A DNA stretch of 64,000 nucleotides from Rhodococcus coprophilus NBRC 100603 (lineage in GTDB: Bacteria; Actinomycetota; Actinomycetes; Mycobacteriales; Mycobacteriaceae): positions 248,001 to 312,000 of the forward strand of contig NZ_BDAM01000007.1 in NCBI RefSeq assembly GCF_001895045.1, read 5' to 3'. The notes under the pieces were generated by a model that did not search any database, was not told where the DNA came from, and was given only the letters and a program-made list of their open reading frames with translations. Below are positions 19,470 through 29,353 of the stretch, in pieces. Position 1 is the first letter of the stretch, and each line of letters starts with the position of its first letter. Both the position numbers and the translations under genes were made by a program.

Positions 19470-19748
19470 TTAGCGGCGGACGCCGCCGCGACGACCGGTG
19501 ACAGCCTTGACGAGGAACAGCAGGATCACTGCACCGAGGAGGCAGGTGAGGAAGCTGAAGATCAGGCCGCCACCCTCGACATCGACACCGAAGAGCTGGA
19601 GGAGGAAGCCGCCGATCAGGCCGCCGATCACACCGACAACAACGTTGAGGAGAATGCCCTGCTGGGCGTCAGTGCCCATGACCTTACTGCCGATCCATCC
19701 GGCCAAACCACCGATGATGATCCAGCCGAGGATTCCGAGTCCGAGCAT
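19470..19748 (-). CDS. GlsB/YeaQ/YmgE family stress-response membrane protein
   Basis: A 92-residue protein with three hydrophobic helices and the Gly-rich family motif (GGLAGWIGSKVMG, GVIGGLIGGFLL). The family is small integral membrane proteins induced by stress; the molecular role is unclear. The Met at 19748 is chosen because it sits after AAGGAAGGA and starts exactly at the conserved region. The longer open frame upstream is polar and lacks similarity. Confidence 0.9.
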   Translation of the reverse strand: MLGLGILGWIIIGGLAGWIGSKVMGTDAQQGILLNVVVGVIGGLIGGFLLQLFGVDVEGGGLIFSFLTCLLGAVILLFLVKAVTGRRGGVRR

Positions 19749-19963
19749 TGCGCGGGTCCTTCCTTGAGACTTGGTCGAGAGGTTGACTAACCCATACTGC
19801 TTCTTTGCCGAGGTGGATATACCCGTTTCGTCGCGATCAAACCGCCCGGTTCGCAAAATCTCTCGGTTCCTTGCATCTCCGGAGCGGATATGGCGGGTTT
19901 CTGCGCGTAACGGGTTCCCGCAACACCCCGCAAAGCCGACGCCACCGGTCGCACACTGTTTTT

Positions 19964-21565
19964 GTGCCCCCGTCCACTAGGGATCGGCCCGACCGAGCGC
20001 CGCTGGTGCTGGGATCGCTCATCCTCGTCGCGGCGGTTGCGAATCTGAATCTCGCTGTCGCCAACGTTGCCCTGCCCGACATCGGGAAGGCATTCGACGC
20101 CAGCCAGACCGACCTGAACCTGATCGCCGTCGGTTATTCGCTGGGCCTGGCGGGCTCGGTGCTCTACCTCGGCGCCATCGGGGACCGCTACGGCCGCAAA
20201 AGGATGCTGGTCATCGGCATGACGTTGTCGGTGCCGGTCTCGTTGCTTGCCGGCTCCGCGCCGAACACCGATGTGCTGTTCCTGGCGCGAGTATTGGGCG
20301 GCATATCGGCCGGCCTGGCCTTCCCGACGACGCTGGCATTGATCACCGCGCTGTGGTTGGGTGCCGCGCGGACTCGGGCGATCGCATTGTGGTCCGCGAT
20401 CGGCGGCGGTATCACCGCCCTCGGCCCACTCGCCGCCGGTGCTCTCCTGGAGTGGTTCTACTGGGGATCTGTGTTCTTGGTGACGATTCCGCTCGCCCTG
20501 ATCGCACTCGTTCTGACGGTGGTGTTCGTCCCGCGCCACGTCAACGAGTCCACCGTTCCGGTCGATCACCTGGGCGGGATCGTGTCCGTGGTGATGGTGG
20601 GGTCACTGGTACTCGGCATCACATTCGCGCCGGTGAGCGGGATGCAGACCACGGCTGTATCGGCGGGGGTCATCGCCGTGGCCACAGCCGCAGTGTTCGT
20701 GTTCCGTCAGCTACGGGCGCCGAACCCTCTCTTCGACCTGCGGGTCGCGCGCCGTCGCATTTTCTGGGTCGCTGCTGTCGCCGGCATCATCGTGTTCGGC
20801 TCCTTGATGGGCGCGATGTACGTCAGCCAGCAGTATCTGCAAAACGTGCTCGGTTACTCGACCCTGGCTGCAGGATCGGCGGCATTGCCCGCCGCACTGG
20901 TGATGGTGATCGTGGCACCGCAGTCGGCCAAGCTCGTCGAGGCGCACGGCTCACGCTTGACGTTGTTGTCGGGGTACGTCCCGATCGTGCTCGCGCTGGT
21001 ACTGGCGCTGCTGCTGTGGGACGAGGACGCCCACTACTGGTCGGTGGGCCTGGTCTTCGTGCTGATCGGCGCAGGTATCGGCTTGGCGGGAACGCCTGCC
21101 TCCCGCTCGCTCACGAGTTCTGTCCCGGTCTCGCGGGCGGGCATGGCGTCGGGGACTGCGGATCTGCAGCGCGATCTGGGCGGGGCCATCATGCAGTCGA
21201 TTCTCGGCGGATTGCTCACGGCGGGATACACCGCTTCGTGGGCGGCCACGATCGCCGCCGACCCGGGCGCCTCGTCGATCAGCGAACAGACGGAGGCGGC
21301 GCTCGAGAAGTCCTATGCTGGTGCGCTCCTTGTCGCGGAGGCAAACCCGCAGTACGCGGACCAGATCATGTCGGCAGCTCGCACCGCTTTTCTGGACGGC
21401 GACAGCCGCGCGTATGCGGCCGCGATCGTGATCGTGGTTCTCGGTGCTCTGCTCGTGTTCTTCGTCTTCCCGAAGCGTGAAAGGGAGCGTCAGTTGCTCG
21501 CGGCTTACGCCGAGGAGGACGCGCGGGAGACGGCCGAGCGCATAGAGGAAACCGAGCAGAAGTAG
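19964..21565 (+). CDS. MFS transporter, DHA2 (14-TM) drug/H+ antiporter type
   Basis: A 533-residue polytopic protein of the EmrB/QacA group, with about 14 helices. The family motif A region GDRYGRKRMLVIG follows helix 2. Motif C (antiporter) is seen around GGGITALGPLAAGALLEW. It probably exports toxic compounds using the proton gradient; the substrate is unknown. The GTG at 19964 gives a short polar leader before helix 1; the extra upstream frame is Arg-rich and unlikely to be translated. The C-terminal tail is charged and cytosolic. Confidence 0.88.
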   Translation: MPPSTRDRPDRAPLVLGSLILVAAVANLNLAVANVALPDIGKAFDASQTDLNLIAVGYSLGLAGSVLYLGAIGDRYGRKRMLVIGMTLSVPVSLLAGSAPNTDVLFLARVLGGISAGLAFPTTLALITALWLGAARTRAIALWSAIGGGITALGPLAAGALLEWFYWGSVFLVTIPLALIALVLTVVFVPRHVNESTVPVDHLGGIVSVVMVGSLVLGITFAPVSGMQTTAVSAGVIAVATAAVFVFRQLRAPNPLFDLRVARRRIFWVAAVAGIIVFGSLMGAMYVSQQYLQNVLGYSTLAAGSAALPAALVMVIVAPQSAKLVEAHGSRLTLLSGYVPIVLALVLALLLWDEDAHYWSVGLVFVLIGAGIGLAGTPASRSLTSSVPVSRAGMASGTADLQRDLGGAIMQSILGGLLTAGYTASWAATIAADPGASSISEQTEAALEKSYAGALLVAEANPQYADQIMSAARTAFLDGDSRAYAAAIVIVVLGALLVFFVFPKRERERQLLAAYAEEDARETAERIEETEQK

Positions 21566-21643
21566 ATATGCGAGTCGCCGTGCGGGCCGCGGCAGTCGCC
21601 TGCCGATCCGCGTGGCATCCGGGCGCCGCGATAGCGTCGTGGC

Positions 21644-22318
21644 ATGAGCTTCGTGGAGTCTTCACCTGCCGTTCGTACGCGCTTGTCCCGAACGACACTT
21701 CGACCTGCATTGCTCACCGCTGTCGCCTTGGCGTTCCTGGCGCTGGCCGCGGTTCCCGTTCACAAAGAGCTCTACACCACGATCGCCCGCGCGATCGAGG
21801 CTTCACCGCTCGCGTCGATCGTGGGTCTCGTCGCGGAGAAAGGCCCGCTGGTCCTCGTCGCGACGTTCTCGGTGCTGGCGATCCGGTCGTGGCTGCACGA
21901 CCACCGAGCGCTCCGGATCCTCGTGGCCGGCGGCGCGGGCGCTGTGGTGGCATACCTGACGAGTGAACTCGTCAAACTGGTCATCACCGAGCCCCGGCCG
22001 TGCCGGACCTTCGACGTGGCGACGGTCCTCGAATGCCCCGAGGTGGGGGACTGGTCGTGGCCGTCGAACCACTCGGTGATCGCCGCGTCGCTGGCGACCG
22101 CCTGCGTGCTCGCCGCCCCGCGCATCATCTGGCTCGTTGCGCCCGTGGCGGTGCTGCTCGGGTTCTCGCGGGTCGGCGGGGGTGTGCACTACGTGCACGA
22201 CGTGCTCTCGGGGTTCGCGCTGGGCGTGCTCGTCGTCACGGGCGTCACGGTCGCCCTGCTGGCCCTCGTCGACCGTCTCTACCTTCTGCTCCCGGAGCAA
22301 TTCGTTCGCGCGGGGTGA
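21644..22318 (+). CDS. PAP2 superfamily membrane phosphatase
   Basis: A 224-residue integral membrane phosphatase with about six helices. The three-part catalytic signature is present: KLVITEPRP (about residue 110), SNHS (about 145) and RVGGGVHYVHDV (about 175-186). The likely substrate is a lipid or polyprenyl phosphate at the outer face of the membrane, for example undecaprenyl or decaprenyl diphosphate. It is convergent with the LLM oxidoreductase gene, with only 28 bases between them. Confidence 0.88.
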   Translation: MSFVESSPAVRTRLSRTTLRPALLTAVALAFLALAAVPVHKELYTTIARAIEASPLASIVGLVAEKGPLVLVATFSVLAIRSWLHDHRALRILVAGGAGAVVAYLTSELVKLVITEPRPCRTFDVATVLECPEVGDWSWPSNHSVIAASLATACVLAAPRIIWLVAPVAVLLGFSRVGGGVHYVHDVLSGFALGVLVVTGVTVALLALVDRLYLLLPEQFVRAG

Positions 22319-22346
22319 CAACGCGCAGCACACGAAGCGCTCGGGC

Positions 22347-23219
22347 TCACTCGATGAGAGCGGCCGCCAGCCGGCGATACTCGGCTGCGGGGAATGCGCT
22401 CTGGTCGGTAGTGAGCACCTGGATGGCGACCTCGTCTGCTCCCGCGCCGTAGTGCTTTTCGATGCCGGCGACAACGCGGTTGAGATCCCCCCACGGGATG
22501 AGAGCGTCCATGAGCTTGTCGGTGCCGCCGCCCGACACGTCCTCTTCGGAGTATCCGAGCCTGCGAAGGTTGTTCGAGTAGTTCGGCAGCGACAGGTAGC
22601 CGCGCATGTATTCGCGGGCGATGCCCCGAGCGGTGGATTCGTCGCTCTCGAGCACAACCGCCACTTCCGGAGCAAGCATCGGCCCGTCTCCGAGGATCTC
22701 TCGTGCCTGCGCGGTGTGTTCGGCGGGCACGAAGTACGGATGGGCACCCGCTGCTCTCACCGCCGACAGTTCGAGCATTCGCGGGCCGAGGGCCGCGAGC
22801 ACACGACGTTCGGCCGGCACCGGCGGTTCCGCAGCGTCGAGCGCATCGAGGTACTCGACCATGTGGCTGTAGGGCTTGGTGTAGGTGTGCGCCGCTTTCG
22901 CATCGACGACCGGTGCGTGACTGGTGCCCACACCGAGCAGGAACCGGCCCGGATGATCCTGCTCGAACCGTGCGACGGTCGCGGCGGCGTCGGCCGGTTC
23001 GGCATGCCACATGCTGACGATGCCGCTCGCGACACCGAGACGCGTCGTCGCGTTCAGAACTTCGCTGTACACAGGGGGAACACCCTCGCCGAATCCTCCC
23101 GACGTCCACAGTCGCGCGTAGCCCAGATCGTCGAGTTCACGGGCCGCGTCGAGCGCGGCCTCCCGGGTCTTTCCGCTGAGCCAGAACCCGCCGCCCCACA
23201 CACTCACCCGTCGTGTCAT
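22347..23219 (-). CDS. LLM class flavin-dependent oxidoreductase (probably F420-dependent)
   Basis: A 290-residue luciferase-like monooxygenase-family protein with a TIM-barrel pattern. Features include VWGGGFWLSGKT at the N-terminus, FLLGVGTSHAPVV and VLAALGPRMLELS. Such short LLM proteins in mycolata often use coenzyme F420, but the cofactor is not proven here. The substrate is unknown. The ATG at 23219 is used since the upstream extension lacks similarity and lies in the regulatory gap facing katE. Confidence 0.85.
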   Translation of the reverse strand: MTRRVSVWGGGFWLSGKTREAALDAARELDDLGYARLWTSGGFGEGVPPVYSEVLNATTRLGVASGIVSMWHAEPADAAATVARFEQDHPGRFLLGVGTSHAPVVDAKAAHTYTKPYSHMVEYLDALDAAEPPVPAERRVLAALGPRMLELSAVRAAGAHPYFVPAEHTAQAREILGDGPMLAPEVAVVLESDESTARGIAREYMRGYLSLPNYSNNLRRLGYSEEDVSGGGTDKLMDALIPWGDLNRVVAGIEKHYGAGADEVAIQVLTTDQSAFPAAEYRRLAAALIE

Positions 23220-23263
23220 GGGCTCGACGATAAACGGGCGGGCGGCAAACGGGCCGAGAAGGC

Positions 23264-23303
23264 GCGCGTCAACCAAGGGTTGACGATGCGGGGCGCGTCA
23301 ACC
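23264..23303. promoter_or_regulatory. three half-sites CGTCAACC between the LLM and katE genes
   Basis: CGTCAACC at 23267-23274 is inverted as GGTTGACG at 23278-23285 (3-base spacer) and repeated directly at 23296-23303. The 11-mer GCGCGTCAACC occurs twice, 29 bases apart. The arrangement suggests a protein-binding operator in the divergent promoter region. The regulator is unknown. Confidence 0.5.
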
Positions 23304-23436
23304 TACCGCTGAGCGAACCGAGTGGAAGCGGCTCGCAGGAGCGAGACCGCACGGTCGATGGGTGCGCGTTTGGTCGGAAACCTGCCGGGTAACCGGCGAG
23401 AGACCCAATTGCGCTCAATCGATCGGAGTTGTCGAT

Positions 23437-25554
<2,118 letters not shown>

Positions 25555-25665
25555 CCGAGTTCACCCCAAGTGCGACTTACGGTTTCGAGAGCCCCGCGTT
25601 ATTCTTTCGTTACCTCTGGTCGCAGCTGATATTCATCGCTGCGGCCAGTTGTTGTTTACGGGCGT

Positions 25666-27312
25666 TCAGATTCCCGTAGTCGTGCGAGGGTAGGTCGCCT
25701 CTGTGTCGGTGAGCACGTTCACGACATAGGGAATCCCCGACGCGAAAGCCCTGTCCAGGGCAGGTCCGATCGCCCGGGGATCGCCGACCGACTCACCCCC
25801 GGCACCCAGCGCGACTGCTACCTGGTCGTAACGGGTGCCGGGGGTGAGGTCTGCGGCGACGTCGTAGCCGTAGAGCATCTGCATCGGGCCTTTCTCGAGC
25901 CCCCAGGCCGAATTGTTACCGACCACGATCACCACCGGTAGACCGTGACGCACGAGAGTGTCGACGTCCATCAGGGACATGCCGGCCGCGCCGTCGCCGA
26001 GCAGCAACACCACCTGACTCGCCGGCCGTGCGACCCGGGCCGCGATGGCCGCACCGAGGCCGGCACCGAGACATCCGTACGGGCCGGGATCGAGCCACAA
26101 GCCCGGTTTGCGCGGTTCGACGAACTTCCCCGCGAACGACACGAAGTCCCCGCCGTCGCCGATGACCACAGCATCGTCGGCCAGACGCGGCAGGAGTTCG
26201 CCGTAGATGCGGGCTGGGTGGATCGGGTCCGAGTCGGCAGCGAGCAGTACCGAGTCCCGCGCGGCGGCCTCGAGCGCGAGATCTCGCAACCGCTGTGCCC
26301 ACACCCGTGAATCGGGACGGGCGGACAGGGCCGAGAGAATCCCGTCGAAGCACGCCGTGAGATCGCCGGAAGCGGACGCCGCGAGTTCGGCATGTGTCGC
26401 CACCTGACCGGGGGAGTCCGCAATGTGCACCACCTGGGCGGGCGGCGTTCCGTCGCGGCCACCGAAGCGTCCGTACCCGAGCCGGAAATCGAGCGGTGTG
26501 CCGACGACCAGCACCAGATCGCAGGTGCCGACCGCGGTGCTGCGCGCTTTGGTGACGAGCAGTGGATGACCGCCCGGGACGATGCCGCGGCCCATGCCGT
26601 TGGTGATCACCGGTACACCCAGCTCGTCGACGAACCATCGCGCGGCGTTCTCGGCACCGTCCGCCCACACGTCGGTACCCAGGACGAGCAGCGGCCTCTG
26701 CGCGGCGGTCAGCAATCGCGCGATCTCGGTCAGCGCCTCCGCGTCCGGTTCGAGCCGAACCCGCACGGGCTGCCGCGGCCGTGGGGCGCTCACCCGCCCG
26801 TACAGCTCGTCCATCGGGATGTCGACGAAAGCCGGTCCGCGATGGGAGGATTCGGCTGCGGTGAACGCCGCCTCCACGGTCGGGCCGACCTTCTCGACGG
26901 ACCGCGCCGTCTCCGAGAGCTTGGTGACGGTACGCAGCAAGGGAGGCTGGTCCAGCTCCTGCAGGCTGCCCGTACCCCACCGGGCGTTGGGTGCACGACC
27001 CCCGAGCACGACGAGCGGCGACCCCGCGAAGTGCGCTTGCGTGACGGCACTGATCCCGTTGGTGACGCCGGGGCCGGCAGTGAGGACGGCCAGCCCCGGA
27101 TGCCGGTCGAGTTTGCCTGTCGCCTCCGCGGCGAACACCGCCGTCTGTTCGTGGCGCACGTCGACCAACCGCATGCGCGACTCACCCTTGACCACCGCGT
27201 CGTACAAGGGGAAGACGTGCGCTCCGGAGAGCGTGAACATCGTCTCGACACCGTGCGCACGGGCCACGGCCGCGGCGTGGTCGCCACCGTGTCCTTCCAA
27301 TTCGGGGCTCAT
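25666..27312 (-). CDS. ilvG: thiamine-diphosphate enzyme, acetolactate synthase-like (IlvG type)
   Basis: A 548-residue ThDP-dependent enzyme. The N-terminal Pyr domain has the catalytic Glu in VDVRHEQTA. The central domain follows. The C-terminal PP domain has the Mg/ThDP motif GDGAAGMS, ending with NNSAWGLEKG. The length and pattern match M. tuberculosis IlvG (Rv1820). Family members include acetolactate synthase, but true activity varies, and no regulatory ilvN is nearby. It lies 59 bases downstream of the FAD monooxygenase, possibly in the same transcript. Confidence 0.8.
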   Translation of the reverse strand: MSPELEGHGGDHAAAVARAHGVETMFTLSGAHVFPLYDAVVKGESRMRLVDVRHEQTAVFAAEATGKLDRHPGLAVLTAGPGVTNGISAVTQAHFAGSPLVVLGGRAPNARWGTGSLQELDQPPLLRTVTKLSETARSVEKVGPTVEAAFTAAESSHRGPAFVDIPMDELYGRVSAPRPRQPVRVRLEPDAEALTEIARLLTAAQRPLLVLGTDVWADGAENAARWFVDELGVPVITNGMGRGIVPGGHPLLVTKARSTAVGTCDLVLVVGTPLDFRLGYGRFGGRDGTPPAQVVHIADSPGQVATHAELAASASGDLTACFDGILSALSARPDSRVWAQRLRDLALEAAARDSVLLAADSDPIHPARIYGELLPRLADDAVVIGDGGDFVSFAGKFVEPRKPGLWLDPGPYGCLGAGLGAAIAARVARPASQVVLLLGDGAAGMSLMDVDTLVRHGLPVVIVVGNNSAWGLEKGPMQMLYGYDVAADLTPGTRYDQVAVALGAGGESVGDPRAIGPALDRAFASGIPYVVNVLTDTEATYPRTTTGI

Positions 27313-27371
27313 GCGCCCGAACGCTACGACGCAGCGCAGTGGCGTGGGTTCGGTTCGGAGTAACCGGGCTC

Positions 27372-28403
27372 TCAGGCGAGCTTGGATGCGGCGCCGATCA
27401 GGGCGTTGCGCGCGGAGGTGAAGCGTGTGGCGGTGGCTACGCCCGCAAGCATCCGGGAGGCACGCACGAGCCGCTGTGTGCGACGTCGACGGGCGCGGTC
27501 GTAGCGTTGCAGTGCTTCGGCGACGGGATGTTCCGCGAGCAGGACGGCGAGCACGGAGGCGTCGACCATCGCCTCGCATGCCCCGCGACCCAGGTTGGGC
27601 GCCATGGCATGAGCGGCGTCACCGATGAGAGCCACCTTCCCGCGGACGTACGACGGCAGCGGCGGCGATTCGTACAGGTCGTGATGCAACACCGTCGGGG
27701 GATCGAGGCGATCGAGCATGTCGACGACGGCCGGGTGCCAGTACTGGAAACGCTCGCGCAGTTCCGGAACACCGCCCGTCGACTCGGCCGGCGCGCGTAC
27801 CGCCGCGAACCAGTTGGTGAGTTCCCCGTCGCGTGGGCTGATCCCGAACAGTGAGCCGGGAGCCCAGCTCTCGCTCAGCGAGTCGGTGGCACCGTCGACC
27901 CACCCCCGCCACGCGGTGAAGCCCGTGTAGACCGGCCGGTAGCGGGTACCGAACACGGCGTCGCGGGTCGCACTGCCGATGCCGTCGGCGCCGATGACGA
28001 CGTCGTAACCGGAGAGATCGGGCAACGAAGGCGCGGCCTGACCGAACTGCACTGTGTCACCGGGCAATCCGTCCGCCAGGAGGTTCAGCAGCGGTGGTCG
28101 CGACAGGAGTACGGCGGACCGCCGCAGATTCTCGAGGTGTGCGATGGTCCGGCCGTCCCACCGCAGGAGCGACCCCGACCTCTGCAGTACGCCGAGTTTC
28201 TCGGCCCGGCCGCCGAGGCCGGCGACCTCGAGTGCGGTCAGGGCTTCGGGCCACAGTCCCAGCGTGGTGCCGGTCGGGGGCAGGCCCTCGGCGCGTTCGA
28301 ACACCTCGACGTGCCAGCCGGACCGCACCAGTGTGTTCGCCGCGGTGAGGCCGCCGATGCCACCGCCGAGGATCGCCGCCTTGGCTGGGTGCTCAGTGGA
28401 CAT
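27372..28403 (-). CDS. FAD-dependent monooxygenase (PHBH-type)
   Basis: A 343-residue group A flavin monooxygenase. The FAD dinucleotide motif GGGIGGLTAA is at about residues 13-22. VIGADGIGSATRDAV is the second FAD/NADPH motif, and VALIGDAAHAMAPNLGRGA is the ribose-binding GD motif. It probably hydroxylates an aromatic or polyketide-like substrate. It is divergent from a TetR gene across a 66-bp gap with a perfect operator, so it is probably the regulated target. Confidence 0.9.
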   Translation of the reverse strand: MSTEHPAKAAILGGGIGGLTAANTLVRSGWHVEVFERAEGLPPTGTTLGLWPEALTALEVAGLGGRAEKLGVLQRSGSLLRWDGRTIAHLENLRRSAVLLSRPPLLNLLADGLPGDTVQFGQAAPSLPDLSGYDVVIGADGIGSATRDAVFGTRYRPVYTGFTAWRGWVDGATDSLSESWAPGSLFGISPRDGELTNWFAAVRAPAESTGGVPELRERFQYWHPAVVDMLDRLDPPTVLHHDLYESPPLPSYVRGKVALIGDAAHAMAPNLGRGACEAMVDASVLAVLLAEHPVAEALQRYDRARRRRTQRLVRASRMLAGVATATRFTSARNALIGAASKLA

Positions 28404-28413
28404 GCCCGAAATC

Positions 28414-28451
28414 TACTACGGATGTAGTGCCATGTCACTACATCCGTAGTA
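28414..28451. promoter_or_regulatory. perfect inverted-repeat operator between FAD monooxygenase and TetR genes
   Basis: Two 16-base arms (28414-28429 and 28436-28451) are exact reverse complements around a 6-base centre. Each arm contains its own palindrome (CTACGGATGTAG on one side, CTACATCCGTAG on the other). This fits two TetR dimers binding side by side. It starts 11 bases before the monooxygenase start and lies 18 bases before the TetR start. Confidence 0.85.
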
Positions 28452-28469
28452 ATTTCATATGCTGGTGCC

Positions 28470-29051
28470 GTGACCGACAAGCGTGCGGCGGTACTCGATG
28501 CCGCCATAGAGGTCCTCGGGACGGAAGGCGTGCGCGCCCTGACCCACCGCCGGGTCGACGCCCGCGCCGGGGTGCCCGCGGGATCGACCTCGAACTACTT
28601 CCGGACCCGCGGCGCTCTCGTCGAGGGCGTGCTCGACCGGCTGCTCCAAGCCGACCGGCGAGACCTGGCGGTCCTCACGGCCGGGGGCAGGGCACCCGAC
28701 CGGCAGGGCCTCGAGGATCTGCTTCGGGATTACGTGCTCTACGCGACCGGGCCGGACGCCGTGAAGACAAGGGCCAGGCTCGCGTTGTTCGTGGAATCGA
28801 CCACGGTCCCCGCATTGCGCGCCTCGGTGGGCGCTCGACGCGGGGAACTGCGCGACTGGGGCGCGGGGATCCTCGCGGCGCTCGGGGCGGACGACCCGGA
28901 GGCCGCCGCCCGGATCGTCGTGGACTACCTCGACGGGGTGATCCTCCACCGGCTCACCTCCGCGGACGGTGAGGACGACGGTCAGACGGATCCGCAGGTC
29001 GGCATCGGCAGGGTTCTCGACGCTGTCCTGCCACGAACGCCTGTTATGTGA
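28470..29051 (+). CDS. TetR family transcriptional regulator
   Basis: A 193-residue regulator. The N-terminal helix-turn-helix (about 8-55) has the pattern AAIEVLGTEGVRALTHRRVD, then PAGSTSNYF in the recognition helix. The rest is an all-helical ligand-binding domain. It begins with GTG. By position it represses the divergent FAD monooxygenase and itself through the palindrome in the gap. The inducer is unknown. Confidence 0.92.
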   Translation: MTDKRAAVLDAAIEVLGTEGVRALTHRRVDARAGVPAGSTSNYFRTRGALVEGVLDRLLQADRRDLAVLTAGGRAPDRQGLEDLLRDYVLYATGPDAVKTRARLALFVESTTVPALRASVGARRGELRDWGAGILAALGADDPEAAARIVVDYLDGVILHRLTSADGEDDGQTDPQVGIGRVLDAVLPRTPVM

Positions 29052-29353
29052 ACAACGCGTCACACGCGCGTCACCGGGGCATTTACGCAGGTCAACGTGA
29101 AGGTAGGGCAGCCTATGTTGCATTACCCCCGGTGACCTGGCATATCGTTTCCGAACAGAACGGTGGGCCCACGATGTCCCACCGGTCGTCAGACCCGGCT
29201 CGTGCTGCCCAAAAAAGGCACCCGCATCGTCGCGGATGAGCGGATACTGGCGATGTCGAAGGTATCGGACACCCGGCCGATACCCGTCTACGGCAGTAGA
29301 TGGCCATCAGCGCTGCTGGTCGTCGGTGCTATCGCACGCAACGAAGGCTAGGT
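29052..29353 (+). promoter_or_regulatory. gltB upstream region / leader
   Basis: There are 302 bases without a credible gene ahead of gltB. At 29098-29116 the sequence matches the IdeR/DtxR box consensus at 12 of 19 positions, which is weak. A GGTATCGG/CCGATACC hairpin with an 8-base loop sits at 29261-29284. The gltB ribosome site is GAAGG shortly before the ATG. The region may contain the promoter and a structured leader. Confidence 0.4.

Noticed and set aside
29052-29353. GlnR binding site upstream of gltB
   Set aside because: GTGAC near 29132 and a downstream TTTCC do not fit the GTnAC-n6-GAAAC spacing on either strand well enough to call.
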